From: Clostridiales bacterium
GTDB lineage: Bacteria; Bacillota; Clostridia; Lachnospirales; Lachnospiraceae
DNA: 41,032 nt
Direction: 5' to 3'
Assembly: GCA_021204045.1 (NCBI GenBank)
Contig: JAJQAA010000030.1
Location: 1 to 41,032, forward strand
Part shown: piece by piece, positions 1-7,053 of the stretch
How positions within the stretch are numbered: position 1 is the first letter of the stretch
Layout of the letters: each line of letters opens with the position of its first letter
Position numbers and translations under genes: made by a program
Notes under the pieces: model-generated
The model's input: the letters and a program-made list of their open reading frames with translations, nothing else
Database searches by the model: none
Told to the model about the DNA's origin: nothing

Positions 1-122
1 CCTAAATCAAGGCTTTGAGACGATTTGAGCTCAATTCAACTGTCGAAGACCCGAGACAGGCATAGTGGACTCAAAACCATGGACTTAAAATTTATTGACG
101 CAGTCAACCGAAAATAAAAGAG

Positions 123-151
123 TTTACTTTTTAAATGTTTTCGTGTATAAT
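123..151 (+). promoter_or_regulatory. Promoter of tRNA-Ser
   Basis: A -35-like TTTACT (123-128) is followed after exactly 17 bases by a perfect -10 TATAAT (146-151). The predicted start would lie just upstream of the tRNA at 170. Nothing else recognisable lies in bases 1-122. Confidence 0.6.
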
Positions 152-169
152 AACGCCGTTGGAAGATCT

Positions 170-259
170 GGAGACGTAGCGAAGCGGCCGTAACGCGGCG
201 CACTCGAAATGCGTTTGTCGGTTTATCCCGGCACAAGGGTTCGAATCCCTTCGTCTCCG
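170..259 (+). tRNA. tRNA-Ser (anticodon CGA)
   Basis: This is a 90-nt class II tRNA. The 7-bp acceptor stem pairs GGAGACG (170-176) with CGTCTCC (252-258), and G259 is the discriminator. The anticodon arm has loop CTCGAAA, giving anticodon CGA for UCG codons. A long variable arm and the T-loop GTTCGAATC follow, as expected for tRNA-Ser. The 3' CCA is not encoded. Large open frames on the opposite strand across this gene are an artefact of its sequence. Confidence 0.95.
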
Positions 260-266
260 CTTTTAG

Positions 267-320
267 CAGGGCTCCATTTCGGACAGTCATCGGACTGTAT
301 CCGGGACGGGGCCTGTTTTT
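267..320 (+). terminator. Terminator after tRNA-Ser
   Basis: The inner stem pairs ACAGTC with GACTGT around an ATCG loop, and outer pairs join CAGG (267-270) to CCTG (312-315). A T run at 315-320 follows, so this is a plausible intrinsic terminator for the tRNA transcript. Confidence 0.7.
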
Positions 321-413
321 ATCTTGTGTGAAATATCTTGTCGTTCTTTGAAATAACAGGATGATATTTGAGTTTAAAATACAGAAAACAAAACATAAAG
401 GAGCGAAATACGG

Positions 414-1061
414 ATGACAAAACAGGAGCTGGCGCTCGCCGCGATCGAGCGTCTGAAAAAGGAGTATCCGGATGCAGGCTGTACGCTGGACTATGACCAG
501 GCCTGGAAGCTGCTGGTCAGCGTGCGCCTGGCGGCGCAGTGTACGGACGCGCGCGTCAATGTGGTCGTGGAGGGATTGTTTGCGAAATATCCGACGGTGG
601 CGGCGCTGGCGGCTGCCGATGTGGCGGAGATTGAGGAGATTGTCCGGCCCTGCGGCCTTGGCCACAGCAAGGCGCGGGATATCAGCGCCTGCATGAAGGT
701 GCTGCATGAGCAGTACGAGGGCCATGTGCCGGATGATTTTGACGCAGTGCTGGCGCTGCCCGGTGTCGGCCGTAAGAGCGCAAACCTGATCATGGGCGAC
801 GTGTTCGGCAAACCGGCGATCGTCACGGATACGCACTGCATCCGCCTGTGCAATCGCATTGGTCTGGTGGACGGATTCAAGGAGCCGAAAAAAGTAGAGA
901 TGGCGCTGTGGAAGATCATTCCGCCGGAGGAAGGGAGCGATTTCTGCCATCGCCTGGTCTATCATGGACGCGAGGTCTGCACGGCACGGACGAAGCCGTA
1001 CTGCAGCCGTTGCTGCCTGGCGGATATCTGCGAAAAACATGGAGTGGAGGCGCATGAGTGA
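414..1061 (+). CDS. nth: Endonuclease III (Nth), DNA glycosylase/AP lyase
   Basis: Base-excision repair enzyme that removes oxidised pyrimidines and cleaves the abasic site. The 215-residue length is typical. The helix-hairpin-helix LPGVGRKSAN is at residues 115-124 with catalytic Lys121, and the catalytic Asp is D139 in VTDTHCIRLCNR. Four C-terminal cysteines (C189, C197, C200, C206) fit the [4Fe-4S] loop, but the first spacing is seven residues where the E. coli enzyme has six. The ATG at 414 has an AAAGGAG ribosome binding site. The stop overlaps the start of the next repair gene, so the two are probably translated as a pair. No convincing promoter is visible between the tRNA terminator and the start. 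Confidence 0.95.
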   Translation: MTKQELALAAIERLKKEYPDAGCTLDYDQAWKLLVSVRLAAQCTDARVNVVVEGLFAKYPTVAALAAADVAEIEEIVRPCGLGHSKARDISACMKVLHEQYEGHVPDDFDAVLALPGVGRKSANLIMGDVFGKPAIVTDTHCIRLCNRIGLVDGFKEPKKVEMALWKIIPPEEGSDFCHRLVYHGREVCTARTKPYCSRCCLADICEKHGVEAHE

Positions 1062-1731
1062 GAAGATTACGAGAGAGCTGTTTGCCCGGCAGGATCTCGG
1101 TTACCGCAATTTCAGCGCCGGATTGACGCCGAATCTGGATCCGGCCGTGATCATCGGCGTGCGTCAGCCCGCGCTGCGTCTTCTGGCAAAATCGATCGCG
1201 GGGACGGCGGAAGCCGCGGCCTTTTTACAGGAGCTGCCGCATAGTTATTATGAAGAAAATAATCTGCACGGCTGCCTGATTTCCGGCATGCGGGATTATG
1301 ACGCCTGCATTGCGGCCACAGAAGCATTCCTTCCGTATGTGGACAACTGGGCGACCTGCGACCTGATGTCGCCGAAGGTGTTTCGAAAGCATTTGTCCGA
1401 GCTACTTTCCCATATCCGTTCCTGGCTGCGTTCCGGCCATACGTATACGGTGCGTTTCGCGATCGGTATGCTGATGAAATTTTATCTGGATGAGGCGTTT
1501 GATGAGGAATACCCGGCGTTGGTGGCGTCTGTCCGCTCGGAGGAATATTATGTCAACATGATGATCGCCTGGTACTTTGCCACGGCGCTGGCAAAGCAGT
1601 GGGAGCGCGTGATTCCTTATCTGGAGGAGCGGCGGCTGGATCGCTGGACGCACAGAAAGACGATCCGCAAGGCTATTGAGAGCCGCCGAATTACACGGGA
1701 GCAGAAGGAATATTTGCGGTCACTTGGATAA
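1054..1731 (+). CDS. AlkD-family DNA alkylation repair protein
   Basis: Predicted HEAT-repeat DNA glycosylase of the AlkD/DNA alkylation repair family, which removes alkylated bases. It is 225 residues and almost entirely helical. The motif DNWATCD at about residues 97-103 holds the Trp and Asp expected at the active site, followed by the conserved-looking RFAIGMLM segment. The start at ATG 1054 (MSEKITRELF) was chosen because it has a GGAGTGGAG site upstream and begins where the family begins; a longer open frame from 964 would overlap nth widely. The 8-bp overlap with nth indicates a two-gene repair operon. The assignment is by motif and overall look, not by search. Confidence 0.85.
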   Translation: MSEKITRELFARQDLGYRNFSAGLTPNLDPAVIIGVRQPALRLLAKSIAGTAEAAAFLQELPHSYYEENNLHGCLISGMRDYDACIAATEAFLPYVDNWATCDLMSPKVFRKHLSELLSHIRSWLRSGHTYTVRFAIGMLMKFYLDEAFDEEYPALVASVRSEEYYVNMMIAWYFATALAKQWERVIPYLEERRLDRWTHRKTIRKAIESRRITREQKEYLRSLG

Positions 1732-1770
1732 CGGCAAAAAGACAATGAAAAAACAATCATCATCCAAATC

Positions 1771-1825
1771 TTGATAATTCACTATATTTCGGCTATAATA
1801 ATATCAGAAATTAAATTAGCCGAAA
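1771..1825 (+). promoter_or_regulatory. Promoter with a 9-bp inverted repeat, first AAA ATPase
   Basis: TTGATA (1771-1776), 17 bases, then TATAAT (1794-1799). A perfect inverted repeat, TTTCGGCTA (1787-1795) with TAGCCGAAA (1817-1825), starts inside the spacer, touches the -10 and ends next to the ribosome binding site. It could be an operator or a 5'-UTR hairpin. Confidence 0.7.
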
Positions 1826-1835
1826 GGAGAGCGGC

Positions 1836-3062
1836 ATGTATATTCAAAGGCACGCGGAGAAAGCGGTTACCCAATTGTCCAGGATGTTTGGCGCGATATT
1901 GGTGGCAGGTCCAAGACAGGTGGGAAAGACGACGATGCTGCGGAATATTATAGGAACGGATATCGGTTATGTTACTTTAGATGATCCCATTTATCTCACA
2001 AGCGCAATCGGGCAGAGCAACACGTTTTTAAAAGACAACCCCCCTCCCGTATTTATTGATGAAGTGCAGAAAGCGCCGGAGTTATTCCCGCAGATCAAGA
2101 TGATGATTGACAGGGATCGTGGTAAGGGTCTGTTTTATCTTTGTGGATCGCAGCAATTTTATATGATGAAGCATGTAAGCGAATCTCTCGCGGGGAGACT
2201 TGGTATGCTGACGCTTCTGGGTCTGTCTCTGCGAGAACGGCTGGAATGTGAATTTAATGAGCCGTTTCTTCCGGATGACGGGTATTATTCACGACACAGG
2301 AAAACGCTTCCAGGCGTGTCTTACGATGATATCTGGAAAATGATTCACAGAGGCTGTATGCCGGAGCTGTGCGCAAATCCTGATTTTGACTGGCAGATGT
2401 TTTACGGGGCGTATGTCAGGACATACATTGAACGTGATGTGCGGGAACTGGCACAGGTGGGGGATGAGGTGAAATTCATCCGATTTATGTCCGCGATTGC
2501 GGGAATGACAGGGCAGCTCCTCAATTTGCAGTCTGTGGCGAATGATGTTGGCATCAGTCAGCCTACCGCGGATCGCTGGCTTTCTATTTTGACGGCGTCC
2601 AATCTGGTTTATCTGCTGAGACCTTATTCTAATAACCGGATCAGCCGGGCGGTAAAAACGCCGAAGCTCTATTTCCTTGATACGGGCCTGGCGGCTTATC
2701 TTACGAGATGGAATACGCCGGAGGTATTAAAAAACGGAGCCATGTCCGGTGCCTTTTTTGAGAGCTTTGTTATTTCTGAGATTCTGAAAAGTTATTATAA
2801 CAAAGGAATCCTTGACCCGCCGCTGTATTTTTACAGAGACCGGGATAAGAGAGAGATTGATCTTCTTATAGAAAAGGATAATACATTATATCCGATAGAG
2901 ATAAAAAAGCACGCGGATCCTTCTAGCAGAGATATCGCTCATTTCTCCGTGCTGGATAAGCTGGGAACAATCATGCGCGGGCCAGGCGGCGTCGTCTGCC
3001 TGTATGATAATCTGGTCGCGCTAAAGGGGGAAGACCGGGTGATACCGGTTTGCTATCTGTGA
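1836..3062 (+). CDS. AAA_14/DUF4143 family ATPase
   Basis: A 408-residue P-loop ATPase. Walker A is GPRQVGKTT (residues 25-33), Walker B is PVFIDEVQK (71-79), and a sensor-like LCGSQQF follows near 107. The C-terminal third looks like DUF4143: a winged-helix-like stretch (ISQPTADRWLSIL), LYFLDTGLAAYL, then a nuclease-like end with DREIDLLIE and PIEIKKH, reminiscent of the restriction-endonuclease fold (Asp, then Glu-x-Lys). This family is abundant in Firmicutes and archaea and has no settled function. The start has AAAGGAGAG upstream. It stands alone with its own promoter and converges on the next gene with a 7-bp gap. A second, more distant member lies at 4526. Confidence 0.85.
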   Translation: MYIQRHAEKAVTQLSRMFGAILVAGPRQVGKTTMLRNIIGTDIGYVTLDDPIYLTSAIGQSNTFLKDNPPPVFIDEVQKAPELFPQIKMMIDRDRGKGLFYLCGSQQFYMMKHVSESLAGRLGMLTLLGLSLRERLECEFNEPFLPDDGYYSRHRKTLPGVSYDDIWKMIHRGCMPELCANPDFDWQMFYGAYVRTYIERDVRELAQVGDEVKFIRFMSAIAGMTGQLLNLQSVANDVGISQPTADRWLSILTASNLVYLLRPYSNNRISRAVKTPKLYFLDTGLAAYLTRWNTPEVLKNGAMSGAFFESFVISEILKSYYNKGILDPPLYFYRDRDKREIDLLIEKDNTLYPIEIKKHADPSSRDIAHFSVLDKLGTIMRGPGGVVCLYDNLVALKGEDRVIPVCYL

Positions 3063-3069
3063 TGGAAAT

Positions 3070-4332
3070 TCAGTTCAGCTCCCCGATCCCGGAAATCCCC
3101 ACATAAATATGTGAAATCTTGTACCAGGTCGGGAAATCCGTGACGCCGCTGAGGGGCAGCCCGAAGATGGACTGGAAAGCGCGCACCGCGTCGGCGGTGC
3201 GTCCGCCGTAGATGCCGTCCGCCGTGATGCGTGGGATGGAGGTGTAGACGGCGGCGATTGCGTCGAGCTGCTCCTGGAGCTGCATGACCTTTTGTCCGCT
3301 GCTGCCGGTTGTGAGGTCATAGCCGGGCCAGGACGCGGGGATGCCGGAGATTTCTTCCGCGGTGTTGACGTAGATGCTTTCCCCGTAGAAATAGCGGAGA
3401 ATTTCGATCGGACTGTAATTCCGCTCGCCGAGATCGAAGGAACCCCACTGGCTCATCCAGCCGCGCTGCAGGCACTGCACCTGTCTGCCGTCGCAGTACT
3501 GGGTGAGGATCAGCTGGCGTACGCCGGGGCGCGCGAGATAGCTGTCAAAAATCTCGTCCACGGTCACGGAAATGTTTTCGTAGATGTTGCGGCCGTAGAT
3601 CCATTTGTGGTCATAGGCGGTCGACGAGGTGATGGTAAAATCGTAGCCGCGGTTGCGGTAATGCTCCGTGAACACACGGTTTAAGGTAAAACTCATGATT
3701 GCCAGGATATTGGCGGTAATCGTCGCCTGCGGCCAGGTCGCGTAGATCTCGCTGGAGGCGACATTTTTGATGTAATCCCGGTAGGAGACGTAGTAATCCC
3801 GGGCGGACGCGCCCGGTGCGCCGTCATGTACGACGATGGTCTGGGGCACGACGACGCGGCTGAGCACGATATTGCCGCTCTCGCCAACCGGCTGCACCTC
3901 GGTCTCGGCGACTTTGGCCGGATATTCGCCGTAGAGCGTATGCTCCGGGATCACGATCGGGTCCGGCAGGGGCTGCGGATCATCCTCCGGCTCCAGGCGC
4001 ACGGGCTGGATCGCGGTCTCGCCCGGCAGCACCTCCGTGCCGATAATGCGGGCGGTCTGAAAGCCAGGAGCGGAAACCGTGATATCGTATTCCGAATAGG
4101 GACGCCCGCCATCCGGATCGAAGCTGTAATCGACGGGCGGAGCAGGGAGAGCGATCTGTTCGGTCTGCCCGGAGGAATTGGTGCGCAGCTGCACAGGTAT
4201 CTGCCCGGCTTCTGCCACGGCACGGATCGTAACCGTGGCGTCTGTGACCGGATACTGATTCTGAATATTAACGACGTTGACCTGCAGAAGACCGCGGGCG
4301 GTCTGGGTGACATCGGATGAGGACTGGGGCAT
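3070..4332 (-). CDS. SpoIID-like protein with C-terminal peptidoglycan-binding domain
   Basis: A 420-residue protein on the minus strand. Residues about 10-120 look like a beta-rich, carboxypeptidase-regulatory-like domain. The middle (about 180-325) resembles SpoIID/LytB: ASSEIYATWP matches the glutamate-containing SEMP segment of SpoIID, and GWMSQWG followed by SPIEILRYFYG matches the usual GMSQ(Y/W)GA and EIL-YYY signature. The last 80 residues form a PG_binding_1 domain (GQKVMQLQEQLDAI, DGIYGGRTADAVRAFQ). SpoIID enzymes are lytic transglycosylases acting on denuded glycan strands. No signal peptide or membrane segment is visible, so it may be cytosolic at synthesis or released with the mother cell or spore. 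The ATG has an AAGGAA site upstream. Function is inferred from motifs. Confidence 0.7.
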   Translation of the reverse strand: MPQSSSDVTQTARGLLQVNVVNIQNQYPVTDATVTIRAVAEAGQIPVQLRTNSSGQTEQIALPAPPVDYSFDPDGGRPYSEYDITVSAPGFQTARIIGTEVLPGETAIQPVRLEPEDDPQPLPDPIVIPEHTLYGEYPAKVAETEVQPVGESGNIVLSRVVVPQTIVVHDGAPGASARDYYVSYRDYIKNVASSEIYATWPQATITANILAIMSFTLNRVFTEHYRNRGYDFTITSSTAYDHKWIYGRNIYENISVTVDEIFDSYLARPGVRQLILTQYCDGRQVQCLQRGWMSQWGSFDLGERNYSPIEILRYFYGESIYVNTAEEISGIPASWPGYDLTTGSSGQKVMQLQEQLDAIAAVYTSIPRITADGIYGGRTADAVRAFQSIFGLPLSGVTDFPTWYKISHIYVGISGIGELN

Positions 4333-4430
4333 GGAAAATTCCTTGGAGCGCTTCTTACTGGAAGGATATGCGGGAAGGGGCTGGGAGGTGAAGTCTATTT
4401 TTTAAGAAAATATATTATTCGTATAGAACC

Positions 4431-4493
4431 CCGAAAAACTCATTGGTTTTTTCGGGATTTTATATTGAAAACTCATTGGTTTTTTTGTATAAT
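4431..4493 (+). promoter_or_regulatory. Promoter with 18-bp direct repeats, second AAA ATPase
   Basis: TTGAAA (4465-4470), 17 bases, TATAAT (4488-4493). The 18-mer AAAACTCATTGGTTTTTT occurs at 4435-4452 and again at 4468-4485, 33 bp apart (about three helical turns). The second copy fills the promoter spacer. The first copy is also the core of a hairpin (CCCGAAAAA with TTTTTTCGGG, about 4431-4456) that could end transcription arriving from either side. Confidence 0.75.
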
Positions 4494-4525
4494 GGCATAA
4501 ATGAAATTCCGGGGGAGAATGAACG

Positions 4526-5863
4526 ATGTATTTGAAACGCAAAGTTGATAAGTTTCTTTCCGATTGGAAAGCTGAAACAGGCCATAAGCCGCTGATTGTA
4601 AAAGGCCCACGGCAGGTGGGAAAGACAGAATCCATCCTGCGGTTCGCGAACAATGCCTATGCCAATGTGATCTATATTAATTTTGTGGAAGAACCAAAAT
4701 ATAAACACATATGTGAGGAAGGTTACAGCACGGACGAAATCATTAAAAACATATCCCGCATGGATCCGACGAAGATATTCCGAAATCAGGAAACGCTGAT
4801 TGTTTTCGATGAGATTCAGGAATTCCCGGATATTGCGACTTCACTGAAGTTTTTTCATCTTGACGGTCGGTTTGACGTCATTTGCAGTGGTTCGCTTCTG
4901 GGTATCCATTATCGCCGTATTGAAAGCAACAGCGTGGGTTATAAAACAGATTATGATATGTATTCCATGGACTTTGAAGAATTTCTGTGGGCCAGAGGTT
5001 ACGATGATACGCTGGTTGAAGATATGCTGTCGCACATGCGGACGATAACGCCATTTTCCACGCTGGAACTAAATTTGTACAATGGTCTGTTCCTGGATTA
5101 TTGCATATTGGGCGGGATGCCCGCGGTTGTGCGGATGTATGTTGAGAATGGTACCTTCGAGGGGACTCTGGATGTTCAGCGCCAGCTGATTGAGGATTAC
5201 AAGGAGGATATTCGAAAATATGCGGAGGGCATGGATCAGACACGCATTTTGAATGTTTTTCGCCATATTCCGGTGCAGCTTGCCAGAGATAATAAGAAAT
5301 TTCAGATATCCAAGGTCGCGAAGGATGCCAGATTCAAGGATTACCGTGGCTGCATTGAATGGCTGAACGACGCCGGATTGATCAATGTATGCTATTGCCT
5401 TAATTTTCCTGAGCTGCCGCTGAAAGGCAATTTTGATGAAACAAAATATAAAATTTATTTCCGGGATACCGGACTGCTGGTCGCACAGCTGGACGACGAA
5501 TCTCAGGAAGATCTGCGTGCGAACAGAAATATGGGTGTATACAAGGGCGCACTCTATGAAAATATTGTGGGGGAAGCCCTGGCGAAATCGGGATATGGTT
5601 TGTTCTACTATAAGCGGGACGCCGGGACACTGGAAGAAGACTTTTTTGTTCGCAGCAAACGCAGCCTTCTGCCCCTGGAGGTAAAAGCGACAAATGGTAC
5701 CGCGAAATCCCTGCGGACGCTGATTCAGAGCAAACGCTATGAAGATATTCAATATGGATTGAAGCTTGTTTCCGGAAATATTGGCTTTCGAGATAATATT
5801 TATACATTTCCTTATTTTTGCGTGTTCCTGTTGAAGCGATACCTGCAGAGCGTTGATTATTGA
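4526..5863 (+). CDS. AAA_14/DUF4143 family ATPase, second copy
   Basis: A 445-residue P-loop ATPase of the same general family as the one at 1836, though the two share little beyond motifs. Walker A is GPRQVGKTES (27-36), Walker B is LIVFDEIQEFP (91-101), and the sensor CSGSLLG is at 120-126. The C-terminal DUF4143 part contains YKIYFRDTGLLVAQL and a nuclease-like end (EEDFFVRSK, LPLEVKA). The region is more AT-rich than the neighbouring car genes, which fits an accessory gene. The ATG follows GGGGGAGAATGAACG. It has its own promoter, and the carA promoter begins about 50 bp after its stop. Cellular role unknown. Confidence 0.85.
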   Translation: MYLKRKVDKFLSDWKAETGHKPLIVKGPRQVGKTESILRFANNAYANVIYINFVEEPKYKHICEEGYSTDEIIKNISRMDPTKIFRNQETLIVFDEIQEFPDIATSLKFFHLDGRFDVICSGSLLGIHYRRIESNSVGYKTDYDMYSMDFEEFLWARGYDDTLVEDMLSHMRTITPFSTLELNLYNGLFLDYCILGGMPAVVRMYVENGTFEGTLDVQRQLIEDYKEDIRKYAEGMDQTRILNVFRHIPVQLARDNKKFQISKVAKDARFKDYRGCIEWLNDAGLINVCYCLNFPELPLKGNFDETKYKIYFRDTGLLVAQLDDESQEDLRANRNMGVYKGALYENIVGEALAKSGYGLFYYKRDAGTLEEDFFVRSKRSLLPLEVKATNGTAKSLRTLIQSKRYEDIQYGLKLVSGNIGFRDNIYTFPYFCVFLLKRYLQSVDY

Positions 5864-5913
5864 ACGACTTGCATTCCATTATTTATGGAAGGCAGGAATT
5901 GCGGAAAAGGGTA

Positions 5914-5942
5914 TTGAAAAACCGCATGAAATCATGTATAAT
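5914..5942 (+). promoter_or_regulatory. Promoter of the carAB operon
   Basis: TTGAAA (5914-5919), 17 bases, TATAAT (5937-5942). The leader is only about 30 nt, so there is no room for a PyrR-type attenuator between this promoter and carA. Confidence 0.7.
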
Positions 5943-5979
5943 CTTATCAATTTGGGCTTAGGAAAGGATTGGAGCATAT

Positions 5980-7053
5980 ATGAAAGCATATCTCATCCTG
6001 GAGGACGGAACGGTGTTCGCCGGTACGAGCATTGGTTCCGAACGGGAAATCGTCAGCGAAATCGTGTTCAATACGTCGATGACCGGTTATCTGGAAGTTC
6101 TCACGGACCCGTCCTACGCGGGACAGGCCGTGGTGATGACCTATCCGCTCATCGGCAATTACGGGATCTGCCATGAGGACATGGAGTCAGCCAAACCGTG
6201 GCCGGATGGCTATATTGTCCGTGAATTATCCCGTCTCCCCAGCAATTTTCGCAGTGAGGACACCATTCAGCATTTCCTCGAAATCCATGATATTCCCGGC
6301 ATCTGCGGGATAGATACCAGAGCTCTTACCAAAATATTGAGAGAAAAAGGCACGATGAACGGCATGATCACGACGACGGAGTATGCCGATTTGTCCGAGC
6401 CGATTGCGCGTATGAAAGAGTACGCGGTACGGGGCGTTGTCCGCGCGACATCCTGCAGGGAAAAAGAGGTGCTTGCCGGCACTGGTAAGCGGGTGGTGCT
6501 GCTGGATCTGGGCGCGAAACGCAATATCGCCCGTTCGCTCAATGAACGCGGCTGTGAGGTGACGATCTATCCCTGCGATACATCCGCGGAAGAGATTCTC
6601 GCGGCGAAGCCGGACGGCATCATGCTTTCCAACGGTCCGGGCGATCCCAAGGAGAATGTGGAAATTATCCGTGAGATCCGCAAGCTGTACGAGTCGGATG
6701 TGCCGATCTTCGCGATCTGTCTTGGGCACCAGCTCATGGCGCTGGCCACGGGGGCGGATACCTTCAAGCTGAAATACGGTCATCGCGGCGGCAACCATCC
6801 GGTGCGTGATCTGGAAACCGGCCGGGTTTACATATCATCACAGAATCATGGCTATGCCGTCGATATGGACAGCCTTGACCCGGCGGTCGCCGTGCCTGCG
6901 TTTGTCAATGTCAATGACGGTACAAACGAGGGCCTGCGTTACATCGGAAAAAATATATTCACAGTGCAGTACCATCCGGAGGCCTGTCCCGGGCCGCGGG
7001 ATTCCAGCTACCTGTTTGACCGGTTCCTCAAGATGATGGGAGGGAACGAATAA
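5980..7053 (+). CDS. carA: Carbamoyl-phosphate synthase small subunit
   Basis: Glutaminase subunit of carbamoyl-phosphate synthase, which feeds ammonia to CarB for pyrimidine and arginine synthesis in the cytoplasm. At 357 residues it is normal length. The N-terminal CPSase small-chain domain begins MKAYLILEDGTVF, with NTSMTGYLEVLTDPSY at 31-46. The class I amidotransferase domain has its nucleophile Cys247 in AICLGHQ and the partner His332/Glu334 in QYHPEA. GGAAAGGATTGGAG precedes the ATG. The stop and the start of carB share one base (TAATG), which implies coupled translation. Confidence 0.97.
   Translation: MKAYLILEDGTVFAGTSIGSEREIVSEIVFNTSMTGYLEVLTDPSYAGQAVVMTYPLIGNYGICHEDMESAKPWPDGYIVRELSRLPSNFRSEDTIQHFLEIHDIPGICGIDTRALTKILREKGTMNGMITTTEYADLSEPIARMKEYAVRGVVRATSCREKEVLAGTGKRVVLLDLGAKRNIARSLNERGCEVTIYPCDTSAEEILAAKPDGIMLSNGPGDPKENVEIIREIRKLYESDVPIFAICLGHQLMALATGADTFKLKYGHRGGNHPVRDLETGRVYISSQNHGYAVDMDSLDPAVAVPAFVNVNDGTNEGLRYIGKNIFTVQYHPEACPGPRDSSYLFDRFLKMMGGNE

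Noticed and set aside
36-1055. 339-codon open frame antisense to the tRNA-Ser and nth
   Set aside because: It runs through the tRNA and the opposite strand of a clear enzyme gene; no family features.
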